In this document: in pieces, positions 35,444-41,604 of the stretch
Layout of the letters: each line of letters starts with the position of its first letter
Numbering within the stretch: position 1 is the first letter of the stretch
Assembly (NCBI GenBank): GCA_000934455.1
Contig: KN886240.1
Location: 101,617 to 143,220, forward strand
Length of the DNA: 41,604 nucleotides
DNA from: Apostichopus parvimensis
Lineage: Eukaryota > Echinodermata > Holothuroidea > Aspidochirotida > Stichopodidae
Reading direction: 5' to 3'
Program-made: the position numbers and the translations under genes
The notes under the pieces: generated by a model
What the model was told of the DNA's origin: nothing
Seen by the model: only the letters and a program-made list of their open reading frames with translations
The model's database searches: none

Positions 35444-36441
35444 GTTTATGAGCGGGGATACTTACTCGCCTCCAGTAACTTCAAGATGGGAGAGATGATG
35501 AAACAAAACTATGATACACGCAAAGCAGATTCCATGCACAGTTCTACATGCAGCTATGTTGCTTCTATACCACCACACTTTATGAAATCTGTTGTGTCAT
35601 GGTTTGTTATCGATTGATTGATCAGTTATTGTTATATTGTATTGATACCTAACCAGTAGACTGGCTACCTTTACCTTACAACTATAACTGATGCGCTTGA
35701 ACATAAGATAACTGACTGTTCGTTTTGCATCTTAGAGCATGTGGATTATTTCTTAAGAATGTTTTTAACATACATTTACTATGAAGGAACTTGGTCAAAG
35801 AGCAATGCTGTTTGTTGGGCTTCAATTATGAACATCACAAACTATCAGACACCTAACCTCCACCAGGCTTGTTGTCAGTGGTTTAATATTAACAGAATTT
35901 CAAACAGTTTATGTTGGTATGGTCTCACAGACTCTCACATACATAATGAAAAGATACCAGCCTTGTACATAAATACTTAAAACTTGTTGTTCCCAATTTT
36001 CATACGACAGCCTATAGGTAAAAATTTATCTCTGAATCATGCATGAAGATGAATCTAGAAGAATTTCATTGTCAACACTCATTACGTCTTCCATGTACAA
36101 TCTTACAAAATTTCTGAAAGAAGATGACCATAAATTTACAAGACAAGTCTACCTTGCAAAAACAAAACGCTCTTGCGATATTAACGACTGGAATTACACG
36201 ATAGTACGCCCCTTTACATTACCTGGCTGTTTTATGCTCCATTTCAAATTGATAGATGGATTAAACTAGAACATTTCCCATCAGCAGCAGCAACAGCCTA
36301 CGTACGTACGTGGAGAGTTCTATTCCACAGATTCCTTCGTTTTTTGAGTACAGTATTAATACAATATAGTCTGTTTTGCCCTTTTCTTTGCCTCCGATTT
36401 GTTCACCTTTATGCAGTCCCTGAGAAAGTGGATGGTCATAC
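35444..36441. other. No firmly supported gene
   Basis: AT-rich; contains an acgtacgtacgt run at 36299-36311 and (CAG)n-like bases near 36282. Plus-strand frames at 35741-35980 and 36039-36269 have no matching splice edges. Confidence 0.5.
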
Positions 36442-36556
36442 CATCTCTTCAACTGTCAGTTTCTTTCTAATCATGTCAACACACCTGTCCAGCTCAGGCT
36501 TCAGGTAGTCTTTTCTCTTCTCCAGGTAAAATGGGGTCAAGGCTTGAATAAAACTG
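36442..36556 (-). CDS. Internal coding exon, unknown gene
   Basis: On the minus strand a strong acceptor (cctttctctgtactag) precedes 115 nt ending GAAGAGATG before donor gtatga. One base completes a codon, then 38 codons in phase: SFIQALTPFYLEKRKDYLK followed by PELDRCVDMIRKKLTVEEM. It is rich in charged residues and helix formers. Frame, both splice sites and elevated GC agree, so this is the best internal exon here. The acceptor is a TAG-CAG tandem site, so three bases could be in or out of the exon. The next exon in the gene must start in phase 0; none of the exons found downstream does so clearly. No family is recognised. Confidence 0.68.
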
Positions 36557-37375
36557 CTAGTACAGAGAAAGGGATGATCAGATTGACCAAAGAGAGGGCA
36601 GCAAAGGGGGGCATACTTTGCGGGTCCACGATGACTACGCAGGTGAACTGTGAGATCGATATTTCGCTGACGTTTGAAAAGAAATGTGTAGCTTGTAGCG
36701 ACTAAAGTTAGTGACAAATGAAATCAAGTTCTCAAGAGAGAAAAATGCAAATTACGGGGAGGTGGAAAGGACAGAAATTGCATATCAGGTTTTATTTACA
36801 GTCATAAAAGGAATGCTTAAAGTCAAAAGAGGCAACATACGTTTATTTGCTACATATAGAATACTGGGTGTCTATCTAATAATGTGAGTTAAAATCTTTT
36901 CGAAAAAGATGACTGTAAGGCAGAAATAAAGTTCAGAGTTTGTCACGTCGTGCATGTCGCAATAGACTGGAAAATTAGATGCACAGTTGGGGAAATTACA
37001 TGCACTGTCAGTGTGTTCACCCAAATAAATTGATCACTGCATGAGAAGATACAGTCAACTCTCCAAGGTGGCAAACCTTCAATGAGGACAGGAAATTAAG
37101 GTCATTAATAGTACAGTATGTGTGCTAGAAAAGATACTGTCATGTTCAGTGTCAACTACGGTCACACTTTCTACGTGGCACAGTCAAACCTTTTTTATCC
37201 TTCCTCAGAGAAATATTACATTTTATCCAGTAATCATCTTCAGTGTCTTGTCAGATTACTAAATTGAAAGGGGTAGTCCTATGATCACACATGAATGTAC
37301 AGCAAGTCATTTAACACAATAAAAATTGTGGTAAATACAAATTTTGTACCATTATATAATCTTCATAACTCAGGG
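36557..37375. other. No gene seen
   Basis: Intron-like AT-rich DNA upstream (in minus orientation) of the exon at 36442-36556. Confidence 0.5.
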
Positions 37376-37444
37376 ACAAATTGGAGGCATGAATGACTAC
37401 TGGCTCAGTGCTCCAACCAGCTGTGCTAGGGCCTTAGAACAAAG
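37376..37444 (-). repeat. tRNA-like SINE segment (A-box side)
   Basis: The minus strand reads tagcacagctggttggagca (37428-37409) followed by ctgagccagt, closely matching the tRNA D-arm/A-box order (TAGCNCAGYNGGTNRGAGCA). The expected B-box is not recognisable. I read it as part of a tRNA-derived SINE. Confidence 0.5.
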
Positions 37445-37804
37445 GCCCCAATTTGGCGCGTCGTATGACATTAGCATCTTTCATGATCGAGAGGAAACTT
37501 GCCCTTCAACACCTTAACCTGGCATTACCTTCATCATGTAGGGCCCAACAGCGCACTAGTTCCTAGCCTGCGAAAGGTGGGTCAATCCTTCCCTGATGAA
37601 ATAAGGCAGTTATTTTTTTTTGTACAACACTTAAGGGACCACAAATGTAGGAGAAGCTCGCAAGGGCTTATGGATTACAATTTCCATGTCGGGTGGCTAA
37701 AAATTCAACATTTGAACTCAAATTGGAATCTTTTCAGTTTAGAAAGTAATTTCAGATGGGAAAACCGTAGATTGCTCTGGGATGAAAAAACCCGCCATAC
37801 TATA

Positions 37805-37870
37805 ACCCGACCGTGTATCGAACCCGAACCTCCAGATTGCTAAGCCTCATTGCTTCAAATGCCACTGTCT
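37805..37870 (-). repeat. tRNA-like SINE segment (B-box side)
   Basis: The minus strand carries ggcttagcaatctgg, then ggttcgggttcgatacac (37830-37813), the anticodon-arm to T-arm order of a tRNA with a near-consensus B-box. The A-box side is degraded. It lies 380 bp upstream, in the same orientation, of the other tRNA-like segment, so the two may be parts of tandem SINEs or one compound element. The plus-strand open frame across 37499-37843 is a by-product. Confidence 0.55.
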
Positions 37871-38110
37871 TTATCCCCTCGCCCCAGCACCAGTACATTA
37901 TATTTATCTACAATTCTTATCACTCAATTCACAAGGGACAGATTACCATGACAATTCTACAAATACCAGAATTAAACCAAACATTAGGGTCAATGCCTTG
38001 TTGCCTGACCCCTTTAAAAATAAACATATATGGGGAAACAGTAATCATATTAAACCTTACAGTAGCTCACTAGTAAAAATTGAATTCTATGTCTGACTGT
38101 TTATATTGTT

Positions 38111-38212
38111 TTGGGAAGGGGAAGGAGAAGGGCAGGGGACATGAGAGGATAAGGGGAGGGGGAGGGCGAGGGGGAGGGGAAGGGGGCAGGGAAAAGGGAG
38201 GGGAAGGAGGAC
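38111..38212 (+). repeat. G-rich purine tract
   Basis: About 100 bp of almost pure purine with repeated G3-G5 runs (gggaaggggaaggagaaggg, gaggggaaggggaaggggg-like variants). It has G-quadruplex or triplex potential and no fixed period. Confidence 0.85.
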
Positions 38213-39012
38213 TATTTGTTGGTGGTTTCTAATGGGCTAATATGACTAATGTAATGGTCTGCTAACCTGTTTCTCTTCTTATCTTTGTTCTTTGCTCTCT
38301 TTTTTTTTTGGTTTGTTGACTTATAAATAAAGCAGTTCACATATATATGTTACCTTATACATGTATGTATTTAAAAACAGTACTCAGCAATAGTAGAGTT
38401 CAACATGGTCATTCTCTCAACACAATAAGATCTTTATAGAATGGTTGATTGAGAAATTCTTATTAATATCAAGGTTCCGTGATTTTAGTGACGTCAAACC
38501 AGTTCTATCATCAACAAATGAGGCTAAAAATATTATCATTAGTTACACATTGGTAGATACTGCCTAAAACTGAAAGATATTACGATTCTGTGCAACAACA
38601 AAACTCAGTGACAACCCAAGATACACTACTGACCATGTGTTATCACCACAATCACCTACTAATGAGGTTGCACATTGTAACTTAGCATAAAGCCATCAAA
38701 TCCAAGGATAAGTCATTTGTTTTCCAAGAAAACATGAAATTTTAAGCAGTGAAGACACATAAAGCTAAGAATATGATTTTTTTCCTCTTTGCTTTGACTT
38801 CACCAGTCACAGACTTTCTGTCTAAAGCAAAGAGAGTGGTTAAATTTTTACTGTACGTCCAACATAATCACACCAACAACTATGAAATTTGGCATCAACA
38901 GTGGTGCCAATGATTGCATTACATTTGTGGGATATAACATTTTGAATCGCATGGATCCCTTAAACTGAGGGTGACCCATTTACGTGTTGCATGGTTTCAT
39001 GGTTTAAATGGT
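38213..39012. other. No gene seen
   Basis: AT-rich sequence without supported exons or repeats beyond short homopolymers. Confidence 0.55.
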
Positions 39013-39151
39013 TTAAAGACATTGAAGACTCGCCCCAAACCGTGTGCCGCCATCTGAAAAAGTTAACTTTCTGTTGCTTGCAAGTGACGTTTTGTTGTGT
39101 CAAAATGCAGACAAAGGTGATACCTTGTTATCTTTAGCTGGACCTGAGATG
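39013..39151 (+). mobile_element. TTAA-flanked MITE family, copy C (end fragment)
   Basis: TTAA at 39013-39016 is followed by agacattgaagactcgcccc, the same terminus as copies A and B. Similarity continues for 135 bp to gctggacctgagatg at 39151 and then stops abruptly; the sequence beyond does not match the inside of A or B. It is either a truncated copy or a longer, different family member sharing only its end. Confidence 0.8.
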
Positions 39152-39334
39152 AATTATGCATTGTACTTTCACACAATAGGTTTGTGAACCATCTGATGAC
39201 ATAATCTCTGTTGCTTGTGAGTCAGCCTTGCTGCAAGGGAGTTGCAGCTTCTGCAGCCTATGTTTTTGGCACAATTGTCTGAATGTAAGTAACTCAATGC
39301 AAGATGCAACTTTCAGGTTAAGACAATTTTTCAT
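39134..39334 (-). CDS. ORF running into the TTAA-element terminus
   Basis: The minus-strand frame (no ATG at its start) reads QLCQKHRLQKLQLPCSK and then ADSQATEIMSSDGSQTYCVK, with the last codons and TAA stop inside the terminus conserved among the MITE copies. The string is protein-like with several Cys and Gln. It could be the last part of a protein from a longer relative of the MITE, or chance. A plus-strand donor-like gtaagt at 39285 sits in the opposite orientation. No transposase motif is recognised. Confidence 0.2.
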   Translation of the reverse strand: MKNCLNLKVASCIELLTFRQLCQKHRLQKLQLPCSKADSQATEIMSSDGSQTYCVKVQCIIHLRSS

Positions 39335-39817
39335 CTCATGTATTTTACTTATAAGTGGAAATTATATACATATGACTAATTGGCTAATAATTTTCAAGCA
39401 ATTATCATTTTCACATATTTCTCCAGGCTCAAGGACTATCACACTGCCCTTATGAGAGACTTTCATCCTAACCATTAAAGAATCAGCACTGCCAATACAG
39501 TCACATTGTTTCTTTAATTTATATACTAACAGCAGCATATATCCTTCAAGTCAGTTATACTTGAGCGGAAAGGAGAGGAGGTCTTTGATTAAACTGACAA
39601 CTTTTCACATTCTACTGTTGGTTGCCCACAGTAACAGGACTGTAAATCAAATTGGAGACAACTTTCCAACAACTTCTTTTCATATTTAACCAACTCTTCT
39701 GTTTCTGTACTAAGAGGCTAATCCCTCATGGCAACCCTTAGCCATTTCTTGTACCTATTTAAATGGCAGATTTCCTATCCTTACTCATAATGACTGTCCT
39801 GCTATAAGGCTACACTA
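39335..39817. other. No gene seen
   Basis: AT-rich DNA without supported features. Confidence 0.55.
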
Positions 39818-39924
39818 ATTCGCACGCCAATTGCCCGTGCACAAGGATGTATACAAACCCTGCTTGCACTGTGTATTCTCTTGGTACCAGAAGCCATCTG
39901 TGAATTCACTCAGTCATATCCAAA
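39818..39924 (+). repeat. 107-bp direct duplication, copy 1
   Basis: Starts attcgcacgcc and matches 41498-41604 at 106 of 107 positions (one a/c difference), in the same orientation, exactly 1680 bp apart. The second copy is cut by the window edge, so the shared segment may be longer. Every other repeat pair in the window is much more diverged. Confidence 0.97.
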
Positions 39925-40560
39925 GCCATCTTTTATTTATTTTTAGTTCCCACGATAATTATATCAAATACAGTTGATGTTCAAGTGTGCATTAATTACA
40001 GGCAAGAAAAGCTCTTAAGGTTACTTGTGCTTGAAAAATGATTTCTGAAATATTCAATGCAAAAACATGGCGCAGTTTATACTTATAACCCATATAGTGA
40101 ATATCAATTGCTTTAACATGCAGATGCATATGTAGCATGAGCTCTGGCAAGGAAATAGACAACATTTTGTAAATATTTTCTCGTCTTTGCTATGAACTGA
40201 ATTTATGGCAGGATAATCTCAACACAAGTTTGTTTCATGCAGTCTTCAAGCCTCGATAGTCTAACCCCTCTGCCAAACCCCAGTGTTTTGCTCTAAGGGT
40301 TGTCTGCATGGTAGTCTTATGTCAACTAAATTTCTTGTGGAACATCAAAACCTATCACTGGGGGTTGTCTAAGGGTCAAACAGTTTTCTTAGAGTGCAAA
40401 GCACTCAGTCATAGCTTTCGCACATTAATCTAGTTAGATAACTAAACTGTCCTGGTTAAGAAACCCTAAAAGAAAGTTTTCCACTCACTATCATCCCCAT
40501 CAAACTGAGATTCAGCCAGGAACCTAGAAAGGAAATCATTTTAGTCCTGCATCCCTGGTA
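39925..40560. other. No gene; small inverted repeat
   Basis: caaaccccagtg (about 40275) and cactgggggttg (about 40357) form a 12-bp stem with one mismatch around a 70-base loop. Nothing else is supported. Confidence 0.5.
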
Positions 40561-40928
40561 TTAAAGGCATTAAAGACTCGCCCCAAACAACGTGCCGCCA
40601 TCTTTAAAAAGTTAACTTTCCGTTGCTTGCAAGTGAAGTTTTTCTCTTGTCGCTACAAAATGCAGACAGTAATGAAACGTGATACCTTGTTATCTTTAGC
40701 TGGACCTGAGATGTCCATCGCTGTACCGTTTGTACACTGTGCTGTGGGTATTGACCCAGCTGTATGTACTGACTGTACACTAGTGTCTAATTACCGACAG
40801 TAGCAGCTGTGTGTGTATTTTCTGGGAATCGATGGTGGTGTCTAACACTTCTGTTACACCTCATTCGAAACTAGGTCATATTACCTGCATTAGACGTTTC
40901 TTTTTGCGCGAGTCTTCACACCATTTAA
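40561..40928 (+). mobile_element. TTAA-flanked MITE, copy B (full length)
   Basis: Element body 40565-40924 (360 bp) with TTAA on both sides (40561-40564 and 40925-40928). Ends: aggcattaaagactcgcc and, inward from the right, atggtgtgaagactcgcgc, sharing gaagactcgc-type bases in inverted orientation. Whole-length similarity to copy A (reverse orientation) identifies the family. No ORF is conserved. Confidence 0.92.
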
Positions 40929-41370
40929 TTACATTAAAATTTCCTATTACAGTCCTCCATGTACTTTATCTTACCTTCAAAAGATAGTGATAGGTCACTT
41001 TTATCTACAACCTCTTACAATATGTTCATAAATTACCCTAGAAGTTTGGAAAACATTCTCAACCAAACATCAGCAATTTCAGAGTCAACGTGCATGATCT
41101 ATCCACTTTGCCTGCCACCAGACACTGCCTTTAACACAAACTCCCAGACCTTATATTGTTTATTTAGCCATTATTTATGGCCATTATATATTTAAAAATT
41201 ACATGGGATTTTCCCAATCTTCCCAGGGAATTATTATCTAAGATTAATGAGTATGTACATGTTCTTTGTGAACTACATTCAGGAAATAATTTAATATTCA
41301 AATTTTGTGTAACAGTGTTGAAGGCTCTGAACCTTGTCTCAGATTTCCCTAGACTATTATTATTATTTAC

Positions 41371-41604
41371 CAGTGGTGTAGGAAGGTACTTTTGAGTAGG
41401 GGGGCTGAAGACTGATGGCCGGCCTGGGGGGAGGGGTCTCCCCCTCCCCTTTGGAAATTTTTTGCATTTCCAGGTGGCCTCAGATGCAATTTGGTGCATT
41501 CGCACGCCCATTGCCCGTGCACAAGGATGTATACAAACCCTGCTTGCACTGTGTATTCTCTTGGTACCAGAAGCCATCTGTGAATTCACTCAGTCATATC
41601 CAAA
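41371..41604 (+). mobile_element. hAT-like element end, cut by window edge
   Basis: Begins cagtggtgtaggaaggtact, a CAGTGG-type terminus like the MITE at 34045, followed by a G-rich stretch and a self-complementary block ggggaggggtctccccctcccc-like (41428-41449). The other terminus lies beyond the window. The last 107 bp are the second copy of the duplication seen at 39818. Confidence 0.55.
41498..41604 (+). repeat. 107-bp direct duplication, copy 2
   Basis: Matches 39818-39924 with a single difference and lies inside the hAT-like element that starts at 41371. The match begins within that element and runs to the end of the window. Confidence 0.97.

Noticed and set aside
37499..37843. 114-codon plus-strand ORF
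   Set aside because: Overlaps the tRNA-derived SINE region in antisense; starts at TTG.
41164..41589. 141-codon minus-strand ORF at the right edge
   Set aside because: It runs through the hAT-like element end and the 107-bp duplication; composition follows the G/C-rich repeat, not a protein.

Overview
This window looks like a nuclear, mostly non-coding stretch of an invertebrate genome. It is AT-rich (about one third GC) with short open frames, splice-like exon edges, many decayed retrotransposon tails, tRNA-like SINE heads, small DNA transposons and several tandem repeats. The LINE tails, which end in a stretch like GCGCTATATAAAT followed by (ATT)n, and the general repeat style fit a marine deuterostome, perhaps an echinoderm such as a sea cucumber. 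That placement is a recollection of repeat style, not a search result. There are no bacterial operons, rRNA, CRISPR array or intact viral genome. A run of N fills 20573-21307.

Layout. 1-860: a 63-bp minisatellite and a 195-bp tandem duplication. 860-9400: mostly intron-like or intergenic DNA with three weak exon or ORF candidates (about 1.1-1.46 kb +, 4.23 kb +, 7.59 kb -) and low-complexity tracts. 9.4-20.5 kb: a candidate minus-strand exon at 9.41 kb, a degenerate satellite split by a LINE tail (16.85-17.61 kb), a second LINE tail (18.24-18.56 kb) lying against a clear lysine-rich minus-strand exon (18600-18660), then the gap. 21.3-29 kb: the best terminal coding exon (23159-23489, -), a nested minisatellite (24.86-25.4 kb), a LINE tail (26.55-26.93 kb) and a diverged tandem duplication (27.9-28.4 kb). 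29-35 kb: a decayed LINE tail, a G-rich minisatellite, a three-unit repeat, the first copy of a TTAA-flanked MITE, and a LINE-like 3' region that contains a hAT-like MITE with a clear target duplication. 35-41.6 kb: a tRNA-like SINE, a good minus-strand exon (36442-36556), another tRNA-derived repeat, two more TTAA-MITE copies and a nearly identical 107-bp duplication reaching the window edge.

Genes. Candidate exons are short and scattered, and none can be joined into a transcript from sequence alone. Most of the better ones are on the minus strand (36.5, 28.8, 24.5?, 23.3, 18.6, 9.4 and 7.6 kb), so one or two long-intron minus-strand genes probably cross the window. The stop codon at 23159 suggests one gene ends there and the more downstream exons belong to another gene or isoform. 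I do not recognise any of the encoded proteins.

The most interesting signals are mobile: a TTAA-flanked MITE family with three copies, one of which runs from the conserved terminus into an open frame absent from the short copies; a hAT-like MITE nested in a LINE; and a recent 107-bp duplication. I see no convincing new multi-gene system.
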